Assembly (NCBI RefSeq): GCF_000003815.2 | Contig: NW_023365725.1 | Coordinates: forward strand, 1-56,716 | Length of the DNA: 56,716 bases | Source of the DNA: Branchiostoma floridae | Taxonomy: Eukaryota > Chordata > Leptocardii > Amphioxiformes > Branchiostomatidae | Direction: 5' to 3' | Shown: positions 10,192 to 22,100 of the stretch, piece after piece | Layout of the letters: the number at the start of each line of letters is the position of its first letter | Position numbering within the stretch: the stretch's first letter is position 1 | Notes under the pieces: model-generated | Seen by the model: the letters and a program-made list of their open reading frames with translations, nothing else | Database searches by the model: none | What the model was told of the DNA's origin: nothing | Translations under genes and position numbers: made by a program

Positions 10192-13100
10192 GTGTGTTGG
10201 TCTTCATTAAAAGCCAAAAATCCCAAAACAGTCACGCTAATTTTGATAAGAAAGTCTAGAATTGGAGTACATAACTTTTTTTCTGGGACAATTCATGATG
10301 CATTCCAAGTTTTACAGAGAGATATCTCAACTTTTTTCCGGGGAGGGAGATCGTAGCGAATCGCTTCCAAAAATCAATAAATCAATCAGATAAAATTAAT
10401 ATCTCGTTACCTGACTTGTTTTCTTTGCTATTCTCATAAAGTTTACGTATTTTAAGTACGCATGCACAGTGAAATGCATTGTGGGCAATATGTCAAAAGT
10501 TGACGGCCCTTAACTTCTTGACATTTTTTGGCTCATCCATTGTCTCTTCTCCTACAGCAATGCCGAGATGTGTTTCGGTCTTGTCTTTGACCTTGGCCTT
10601 TGACATTTGCTGCAAATTCGTACTTAGAACCGTGAAACTCCTTATTGCATCATGTTTGAACGATTCTGCGCAGGGGTGGGTAGCGGTACGGTGTACCGGT
10701 ACAAAACCGTTTTCTTGTTGCATGCAAAACCGGACCTAAAATAAAACAGTAGACCGGATGTTGGAGCGATTCGAAAATGAACATACTGTCCCGGCAAGCG
10801 TTCACGTGTTTAGAGGCCTACAGATCCTGGAAAAGAAGAAGAGCGAAGTAGAGGAGAGTTGATGGTCATTTTGCACCATGTACCTGTCAAACTTGGTCTA
10901 AAGCAGAGGCAGTTAGTGTTGTTTACATGACTAGGATAGGCTTTTAAAACGTTTTTAGTATCACCCATTCACAAGTTCACATATAATTAGGTCCTGGACC
11001 TGATCCTTTGGACCTGGGCTGTACCTGTACCTGAATTCTCTGTACCGGTACCCACCCCTAATTCTGCGTACTCTTGTTCCAATAAAAGTGAACCACGCAT
11101 GATCTTGATGACATTATCGGGCAATGTGTCAAATATATTCTTTTGTTTGGTCTTTTCTACCTATTATTTAGACTAAGCAACCTCTGGCGTACATTCGGAA
11201 GGTGATACCGAAGAAAGTAAGATTACAGATGCCTCTCAACTCCCTTAACGACTTCATACCGGTGGGGGAAGCGACAGCGGTCCATGACGTGGTGCAATTA
11301 TTTGCTCATCGTGGGAACGAGTTTTCTGTTTACAGTATAGACTGGGAACAAGAGGTGGTCGTGCTCATCCGACCCGTGGATGGTGCGGATTTGAAGGCAC
11401 ATCCGTTCTTTCTTGAGGTTTGTACTATTTTTTTATCAATTCTGCATGTGCAGAGACTTAACTGTTCGATTGCAAACAGGGTAGCGTAGGAAGCCGGTAT
11501 TCGATTTTATGTGGCCGAAATGGGTACTAGTATAATTTTTTCGGACATATCATGTAGATTAAAGTACAGTATCCAGATACCAGATAAATGTACAGGTGTC
11601 CTGGACTTTTTCAAGAACTTCAAGGTTTGCGCGATAGGAGTGGGGATAGGAGTTGCAGAAGAACTCTGACTCGATGACTTGATGCATGCAAATTTTGCAT
11701 GTAATTGAGGTGACCCGTCCTTCGGTGTATACGATGTCCCAAGGTATGGTCTGTTAGTTATTCACACTGCACGATCATTGGTCAGCCGAAATCATGTGAT
11801 CAAATAATACCATATAAGGCGGCGTGCATAATCCCTTCTGCCATTCTCCCGGAGACATCCGCAGCAAGAAGACACAAGCAGGGTCGTGTTGGCAGCAGTG
11901 CAGAGAAACCCTACGCCACGTGTACTGACGAGGCAGAGTTTAGCACAGTTTCCACCTGAAAGGTTTGGGGTGTCGCAGTGGTAACATTTTGTGCAGGGAT
12001 TTGTCTTTTTCGCATTTTGCTGTCAATTTGTTCCTCGTTTGAGTTGTCGGCGAGAATGTGGATGGTGGGCGCACATGGGGCTGATTTGCATTTCTGAGGT
12101 AGTGTGCTGTCTAGATTTGGGTCTCCGGGTGGGTTTATCACGTATTCAGTATGGTAGCTGGGTGGACAATTCAAGTCGAGCTTCCCGTGCGTCCACGACG
12201 TTGCCCGATCTAGCTTCGCGTGGCGGAAGCTTGCTTGGGTTGGGGGTAGCGCTGCATTTGAGCGGAATGCAGCAAAGTCTAACGTGTGGTGTTCTTATGT
12301 CGTTATCAAACTGTAGATCTTCACAGAAGTCGACAATTATTTCATACACAGAGGAGAGGACAACGACGACAACATGATAACAACGACGACAACCCAAGCA
12401 GGTAGACGGACATGGGAATCATGGCAACGACAGCTACCACAATAACTCACAGCGATTTTGCCGCCAGAGTTACCATCCTACAGGAGCAGAGAGCGGCGCC
12501 ATAAAATTTGCATGTGGATGGGACGTCGGTAGATTTTGCACACGTGGCGCGCGTATGCACCTGGTTGATTGAGTTAGTACTGCTCGAAGAAACCAGCTCG
12601 TGACGTCGGCTGCTTTGCTGTTGGTCCCCTTACGCACGGGCGTGAGCTCTGACTACAGCAGTTTGCAGCGAGCACACTGGGTGTGCTGAGATTGGATATC
12701 TTGCGTCTGGGACGTAAGTTATGCTGCTGCTTAGGCCTTAGTTTTGACTATGGCAGTTTGCAGCGAGCACACTGGGTGTGCTGAGATTGGATATCTTGCG
12801 TCGGGGACGTAAGTTATGCTGCTGCTTAGGCCTTAGCTTTGACTATGGCAGTTTGCAGCGAGCACACTGGGTGTGCTGAGATTGGATATCTTGCGTCTGG
12901 GACGTAAGTTATGCTGCTGCTTAGGCCTTAGCTTTGACTATGGCAGTTTGCAGCGAGCACACTGGGTGTGCTGAGATTGGATATCTTGCGTCTGGGACGC
13001 TATATCAGTTTTATCACACCGGGTGTGCAGAGGTTGGATAATCTCACGTCACACAAGATATGTGGTACGTAATGAACGTGAGACAAGAGTTTCACAGGCG

Positions 13101-16100
13101 TTACGTGCTGGAGGCAAGTCATCCACAATAGGCTTACGTGAATGAAAGTGTCGGCGACCGTGCCGGCATTCATATGATGGATATAAGGGCTACGTGAATG
13201 AAATTGACGTATTTAGTGTGTTAGGTGAGCAATTTGGCAATGGCAGGATTGATACAATTGGTATCGAGGTGTATACCCAGGGGTATCAGCTGATAGACTT
13301 GGGCAGGCGCCACGATGCAGGTGTGTCAGGTTAATTAAGATATGAGTTCCCCGGTGACCATATTGGAGGTTAATTAAATTAATCAATGACATCGTCGTGT
13401 GCTGTACGAGAATGTGTTGTGATCTAACATGGCGCCGATGACTTCACAGAGGGAGTGAGGTCTGTATATATGCATATCTTATTGTTACGTAGGAGGTCAC
13501 AACCTCAGGAGTTCAGAGGTCATTAAATCTTTGCTGACGACATCGCCTTTATAGAGAATAGTGAAGAGGAGCTACAACAAGTAACGAGACAATAGACGTC
13601 AGTCAGGGAGAGTCGGATTGAAAATCAATGCAAGGGAATGTGAGATCATGAGCATCAATACGGCCGCTCCACCAAACTTCAAATTTGATGACTAAGCACT
13701 CAAGGTGCATGTGACTTGGGAAGCACGATCACGTAAAAGGGACACAGTGTCTCGTGACTAGAAGTTCACTCGGCTCTGTGAGGACTTAACGTAGGGAAAA
13801 AGTCCTCATCGGTTGCATTGCAGAGTGCACGTATTGAAGAGTGATCTGGGATTGTTGAATGTGCCTATGTATAATTGCATGGTGAGCAAGGTATATTAGA
13901 TATGGGTCTTGGGACAAATGTTGGAAACTAGGTTGCCCGTAATAAACCTCTCACCATTCACCGCATAAGGGGACTTCGGAAAGGCCAATGATAGTTCACA
14001 GGCCTACACTGTGATCGCCGTACAAGTTTACACTATGGTATTCAAGAGAAACTAACATGTGTGATAAAGGAATTCGCAATGGGAGGGAGTGTGCTGTAAG
14101 ACTACATATTGGAGAACTCTCAGAATGGTTTAGTGTCTTAACGTGTCATGTATTAGGTAAGAACGTATCTTGTCACTACTCCTCGGTGGACCTGTAATAG
14201 ACGGGGTTATGAGATTAGAGAATACCATGGTTCAGACGTGGGCAGTTCGAGGATTTAGACCTGATATGGCTACTGTTATCTTGTCATTTAATTGGGTAGG
14301 CGGACTACTCTCTCTTGGCAGCCAGGGATTGATGTGCGAGAAGCTTACAATAGGCCGGGCTCAATCGCAAGGGTTTGGAGCGAGCTGCCAGTTGGCGCCA
14401 CTCAAGTGACCTCAATAAGACAGTAATTGCCTCAGGTGTGGCAACTGTAGGTTTTGAACCACTCACAGCGCACGTGTGGTGGGTTCTTTGACGTGCCCGG
14501 GATATGGCTGTCCCCAGACAGGGGAACTCCATTAACGTCCTATCTGAGTGACGGCCCTAGCCGAAGCTAAGTACTCATTTTCACCTGAGAAAAGCCGTAT
14601 AAAGTGCCTTTCCTAAGGGCACAAGTATGGTAACACGCAGACTTGGCAGATGACCTGGTTCTCCTCAGTGAAGACTTTTCAGTAAAGGGGAATTTAGTTG
14701 GGCTAAGTATAAGTAAGAAGAAAATAGAAGTAATGATACTTGAATTGACCAAGATGGAGCAGCGATACTGAAATTAGATAGGGAAATCTGCAAGAGGTTT
14801 CCCTAGGCATCACAGCCAACAAAAGAAAGGGTAGAAGCCTTTAAATTAGGAACAGAATGAGGCTTGGAGCTGCTACCTGTATAAAACGTAAGAGGGTATG
14901 GAAAGCCAGACACACTAAGCTGGGGAGTAAAATGCATATGTGCAATTCGTGTGTGCTTTCTACGGTATTGTATAGTGCAGAAACTTGGCAAACAATTACA
15001 GAAAGATAAGAGAAATACTTTGACACTGCAGACCAGAGGGGTTATTTGCCATTCAGTATTTTGAGACTGAGATGGCAACAATACATCTCAAACTAGAAAG
15101 GCCGACATTTGCTTAAGAGCAAATACAGCATATTTCAGCCATACCCCTTCCCACGCAACATTGGACTGTTCCAAATCACCCCTGCGCAAAAATGGAACAT
15201 CCTCTTAACAGTACATTATCCCCCAAAGTGGACTGGTATTGTGAATTGATTCCAGGTAAAAACAGAGCTTGCTTCTATTTTTCAGAAAATGACAATAATC
15301 ACACCTTCCATTCAGAAAATTTTCATCATGACTGAAAATTGTTGAATGACTTCATGTAATGTCATTAACAATTTTCTGTACGATAACTAGGTGTAAGTTT
15401 AAAAAAGTATAAGCTCCTTGTGATGTGGGTACATTTATTATTGCAGTGAACTTTTTTTTATTCAAGTAGGGCATACGATTTAATAATTATCAATCAGGTG
15501 CAGGTACTGTAGGAGCGTTTGTTTTCTTCAAGCTGTAAAACTGTTAAACTGTTTTACTTTGTATGCAATCAGCCATCGAGCCTATTCTTATTTTAGTTTA
15601 ACAACTTCCTGCCAGACCCGGAAGATACGATTGAACCTTGTTCGAGGATTTATTTTCGTCTGTCTGGTCAGTCTGTTCATACCCTCGAGGCTGGCACTGA
15701 GAGTGTTTTATTGGGCTGAAACTCTGGCAGTTTAAAGTTACTTACAATTTAAATGTTCAACTTCAAAGTTTATGTCAAACAACAACAGCACTAGGAAATG
15801 TGGCCACTATAGACAGGTGGTCACTATAGAGAAAATGCTGATCTATTGACTAGGAGCCATGCGTTACACATGATCATTAATCATATAAACATTGCACAGG
15901 TAAGCCAATTGTTTAGATGTACAATTAAGTTCAAATAATTCTGAAGAGAAATATTGATGAGAAAATAATCATTCTCGCCACTGTCTAACTTATAATTACG
16001 TATCAAAACTAAACGCAGATTTTCTAACTAACGCACCTTTCCCCGACTTCATCAAAGGACCGCCGGCTATCAATCAAACACGGCTGTTGATTAGACTTAG

Positions 16101-19100
16101 AGCTTCAAACAGCCATGTGCTGTGTGCCAGTTGACAGCGAACTTCATGCTACGTGATGTTTTACATTGCTTGGACCTTCTTTCCTACAGCGGTGCTTCTA
16201 CAAAATATTTAGACTGTAACACTGAGTCCCACATGTTTTATAGAATAGAATTTGACGCAGAACAGCATTTTTTGCTGGGTATTTTTCTTGAAACATGTTC
16301 GTGGGAATATCAGCGAGGCGGCGACGTAGGGATATCAGACCGTCAACAAAAGTCGCACGGCGGCTAACGGCGCATCGAAGATACTAGCGCTATAAATAAG
16401 CGCTTCAACTAAGGATGGCAACCCGTACAATATTTTTGTATACTGTTGAGCTAAGTAAAGTTTGTTGTTTATGAGGTTTTAGTTGTCTTTGAAGCTTTGA
16501 CCCGAAATATTTTAAAGTCAAACTGCTGAAGAGAAGTAAGTGACTGCTACGATTATCGTAGATATGGCCCTAAAAAAACTGATAAAAGAAGCCTTCTCAA
16601 TAGTCTAAAATGCAAGAGCTTCCGGGGGGGCTTCGCCCACCTGGGTCCCCCCCACACAGTGGCCCTGCCCCTGGACCCCGCCAGGGACATTCGGCGGCCC
16701 CCGGACCCCTGTCCGACGCTTTGAAAAAATCCTGGCGAGAAGTCTGTACGGCCTGAGTCTTCAAGTTAACGTATTGTGTGGTCCCGCTTATGAATATTAA
16801 TTAGCCTTCGCTTTCCTCTTCGCTGATTGGCTGAACCACTAATTGAATTAACTCTTCCTGCCGGCTAGACGCAGGTGCAGATGTCGGCTCTGTGGGGTGA
16901 ACGTCCGAAAGATCATGGCATGGAGAACGAAAGAAAACCAATTTCCCCTAAAAAAAGTGCTGTAATTAACACGGCACGAAAAACGGTATTTAAGGATGCT
17001 GAAACCATGCGTAATGTTGACGTATTTTCCTCCTTTACGGATCTATACACCACTTATACGAGTACGTAAATATTGCCTTTAAGTGGTCTTTCTGTAGGTC
17101 CGTGTTAGTCCTTATTTTCCGGTTTTCCCGTTGTCTTTCAGCAGCTTAAAGATGTCGTAAATGATTTTTAAAACCCCCTTAAAACTTGTTTAAAGTTCAC
17201 GTTTATTTGATCTAAAGCCTCTTTACGTCTCATATACAATTGCATTAAGTGGATTATAACGTGTGTTTTAGTGCCTTTTCAGCAGCTTAAAGTTGCCATA
17301 AATACTTATTAAAACGCCCTTAAGATATGTTTAAACTTCACGTTTATTTGATCTAAAGCCTCTTTACGTCTCATATACGTGTACATTAAGAGGATTATAA
17401 CGTGTGTTTAGGTGCCTTTTCAGCAGTTTAAAGTTTCCATAAATACTTATTAAAACGCCCTTAAGATATGTTTAAACTTCACGTTTATTTGATCTAAAGC
17501 CTCTTTACGTCTCATATACGTGTACATTAAGAGGATTATAACGTGTGTTTAGGTGCCTTTTCAGCAGTTTAAAGTTTCCATAAATACTTATTAAAACGCC
17601 CTTAAGACATGTTTAAACTTCACGTATATTTGATCTAAAGCCTGTTTACGTCTCATATACGTGTGCATTAAGTGGATTATAACGTGTGTTTAGCTGCCTT
17701 TTCAGCGCTAAAATTTGCCATAAATACCCATTATAACGCCCTTAAGACTTGTTTAAACTTCACGTTTATTTGATCTAAAGCCTGTTTACGTCTCATATAC
17801 GTGTTCATTAAGTGGATTATAACGTGTGTTTAGGTGCCTTTTCAGCAGCTTAAATTTGCCATAAATACTTATTAAAACGCCCTTAATACATGTTTAAAAT
17901 TCACGTTTATTTGATCTAAAGCCTATTTACGTCTCATATACGTGTGAATTAAGAGGATTTAATGTGTCTATATTTTTCTTTTTAGCAGCTTAAAGTTGTC
18001 ATAAATACGTACCAAAACACCCTTAAGACATGTTTAAAGTTCCCTCTGTACGTCTCATATACGTGTGCATTAAGGTGTGGATAAGTGCCATTTTAGGAGA
18101 ATAATCATTGGCACATTTCAAAGCAAGAAAATACAATGGGTGAAACTTTAAAATTTTATTGAATTACGAGAAAATATTACATGGAAAAGTAAAAAAAAAC
18201 CTACAGCCTACTAGGTATTTGTGGCCTTTCATTCTGATGTAGTCGGCAGTTGAAACAATCACAACGGTTGCGCAATTCCGTGCAGCAGTCCACAGTCCCA
18301 TTTCCAGTGTCGGGTGAAGCGTCTCGGCGTAAGTTAAAAAGAGCACACATGTACAGTTCCATCTGGTCACCACAGGAATAAGAATCCGGTAAGATCTAGA
18401 GGATCCTAGAGTAGTGGCCGATATGACTCGTGTTGTTGGATGGTCCTGGATTCTGTGAACGCGAAACATGTTCAGCTTGCAGTGTCGGCTTCTATTAATC
18501 CGGATGGTGCAAGGGCCGTGATTTCCATTCTGTGTCGATTTCCAACAACAACAGCTTGTACAGAATGATAGCCACCTCGTATCTTTGAGTCAAATTCCGT
18601 CACCGGGGGTCCTAGGCGGTAAAAGAGGTGTCGCGGCCACAACTTGCGGGCTAGAGCAGGCCCAAACTTTCTTCAATACTTCTCTTAAAAAATGAACGCC
18701 TGGAAAATAACCGCTCCTTGTCGTACGTATGGCCCGTAAATTTGAACCCCCCACTCTTTTCTGCCATTGGATACATCCTATGACATGACACAGCTGTGCC
18801 ACAGACGGACCAAGGAAGTTCAACCTCCTTGGACGGACGGAGGCGTGCGCCCCATGGCGAGTACGAAATAACGCTGAATAAATTTACATCTTGCCTGCCC
18901 AAACAAACACGAGCAACACGAGAAGACACCGCCTGTGTGCACAAACTGTTCTTTCTCGACGCTTGCTTGTAGATAAAGAAATAAACATATTTCGTACATT
19001 TACCTGTAGTAAGAACTGCTTGCCGTTTTATAGAGAAAACACAACTGACTGCACAAAACGGTATACCTACTACATCCTTATTCTTCAAGCAGAGGTTGAG

Positions 19101-22100
19101 TCTCGGAGATATTCATAGCAGTAGTCGGGATTTCTACCGTCTCTTAGCTCGAGTGTCAACATGCCACAAAGAAAACCTCACCCTGATTTAGACCCTGGAA
19201 TTTCAGAACTTATATGCGGTATAAAATAAAAAGGAAAGGGTCTCCTCCTGTTCGCATAAACTGCGCTTCAAACATGCCGTATGTTCAGCAGAAAAAGGCA
19301 CCGTTTCATAAAACCTTTGAGACGGTATTAGCTAATAGATAAAACGGGGGTAGTACCCCCAAGTTTGCTTAAGCTACGCGGATTCAAAGATTAAACATGT
19401 CGTATGTTCAACAGAAATACGCAACATTTCATATACGTCTTGGCAACATATAAGCTAAACGGGGGAGGTCTTCCCTAGTTCACTTAAACTGCGCGGATTC
19501 AAAGATTAAATATGTCGTATGTTTTACAGAAATACGCAACATTTCATATACGTTTTGGCAGCATATAAGCTAAACGGGGAAGGTCTCCCCTAGTTCGCTT
19601 AAACTGCGCGGATTCAAAGATTAAACTTGTTGTATGTTTTACAGAAATACGCAACATTTCATATACGTCTTGACAACATAAAAGCTAAACGGGGGAGGTC
19701 TCCCCTAGTTCGCTTAAACTGCGCGGATTCAAAGATTAAACATGTCGTATGTTCAACAGAAATACGCAACATTTCACATACGTCTTGGCAACATATAAGC
19801 TAAACGGGGGAGGTCTCCCCTAGTTCGCTTAAACTGCGCGGATTCAAAGATTAAATATTTCGTATGTTTTACAGAAATACGCAACATTTCATATACGTTT
19901 TGGCAGCATATAAGCTAAACGGGAGAGGTCTCCCCTAGTTCGCTTAAACTGCGCGGATTCAAAGATTAAACTTGTTGTATGTTTTACAGAAATACGCAAC
20001 ATTTCATATACGTCTTGACAACATAAAAGCTAAACGGGGGAGGTCTCCCCTTGTTCGCTTAAACTGCGTGGATTCAAAGATTAAACATGTCGTATGTTTT
20101 ACAGAAATACGCAACATTTCATATACGTCTTGGCAACATATAAGCTAAACAAGGTAGGTCTCCCCTAGTTCGCTTAAACTGCGCGGATTCAAAAATTAAA
20201 CATGTCGTATGTTCAACAGAAATACGCAACATTTCATATACGTTTTGGCAGCATATAAGCTAAACGGGGGAGGTCTCCCCTAGTTCGCTTAAACTGCGCG
20301 GATTCAAACATTTAACTTGTTGTATGTTTTACAGAAATACGCAACATTTCATATACGTCTTGACAACATAAAAGCTAAACGGGGGAGGTCTCCCCTAGTT
20401 CGCTTAAACTGCGCGGATTCAAACATTTAACTTGTTGTATGTTTTACAGAAATACGCAACATTTCATATACGTCTTGACAACATATAAGCTAAACGGGGG
20501 AGGTCTCCCCTAGTTCGCTTAAACTGCGCGGATTCAAAGATTAAACTTGTTGTATGTTTTACAGAAATACGCAACATTTCATATACGTTTTGGCAGCATG
20601 TAAGCTAAACGGGGGAGGTGTCCCCTAGTTCGCTTAAACTGCGCGGATTCAAAGATTAAACTTGTTGTATGTTTTACAGAAATACGCAACATTTCATATA
20701 CGTTTTGGCAGCATATAAGCTAAACGGGGGAGGTCTCCCCTAGTTCGCTTAAACTGCGCGGATTCAAAAATTAAACATGTCGTATGTTCAAATGAAATAC
20801 GCAACATTTCATATACGTTTTGGCAACATATAAGCTAAACGGGGGAGGTCTCCCCTAGTTCGCTTAAACTGCGCGGATTCAAAAATTAAACATGTCGTAT
20901 GTTCAAATGAAATACGCAACATTTCATATACGGCTTACCAAATATATTAACGGGGGAGGTCTTCCCTTCTTTGCGTAAATGACGGTTCGAAATAAATTAT
21001 ATATATGGCATGCATTCTTCGGTCAATATTGACCATGGTATACGCAACATCTCATATAATGTAAAATAGCGCATATAAGCTAACCATGAGAGGTTTTCCC
21101 CTGTTCGAATTAAACCTTGCGCACAGAAAGTTTGAATACGTCAAATGCTTTCGGAATAGCTAAAAAACACAGAAGATTATTTTATTTGACTTTGTATTGT
21201 ATTGTATTTGTATTTGCTGAGGTATAAACATAACATTTTGTACCAGAAAGCGCAATGATTTTCAGTTTTGACTGTTATAAAACAGATGACGCAATGTTTT
21301 ATCTAACACCAGACAAAGGCTTATTACATTTGACTTAGCCGGTTAACATGTATTTTGTAACAGATCTAGAGAAACGGTATTTGTCCGTTTTGACAGAAAA
21401 TATTTTTGAGACATTTAAGTTGTCTCTTCGGCATACTAAAATACATGTAAAATTCACGTAAAGAAACACAACAGGTTAAGTTAGATTTACAAACGCTGAA
21501 ATCTTCCATAAATGCCAAATGTATGTTTCCGATGCCTTTAATATATTTTAAAATCTGCTGAAATATTTCTCCGCCTTTAAGGGCTTTATACGTATCTCTG
21601 AAACTTTGCTTAAAAAGTTGTTTTCGTGCTGTGTAAGCCTTTTACAGTACTTTAAGCCAAAAATTTTACTTGGATCATTTTACCAACTATCTTATGCCTA
21701 TCTATACCAAATGTTACTCATACCAGGGTACAGGGGTGCAAAATATACCGTTATAAGACCGTCAACAACAGTCGCACGGAGCTAACAGCGCAGCGAAAAT
21801 ACCATCGCTAGCGTTTCAACTCCGGATAACAAGTTATAAGTACTGTTGAACTCAGTAACATTAAAGTTTGTTTTTAGCTAAACTCCTGAAGAGAAGTTAA
21901 GTGACTGCTGCGATTATCATAGATATGCCCCTATAGGCCTACGAACTGATACAATATAAAGCCTTCTAAATAGTGTAAAATGCGAGAGCCTTAGGCGGGC
22001 TTCGCTCCCCCTGGCGGGAACACTGCTATATACGGGATCATGAGGCCCCGCTTATGAATATTAATTAGCCTTTGGCCTCCTCTTCGCTGATTGGCTAGGT

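Noticed and set aside
10479-10739. 86-codon frame in intron 1
   Set aside because: It overlaps the hAT-type MITE end and lies inside a well-supported intron.
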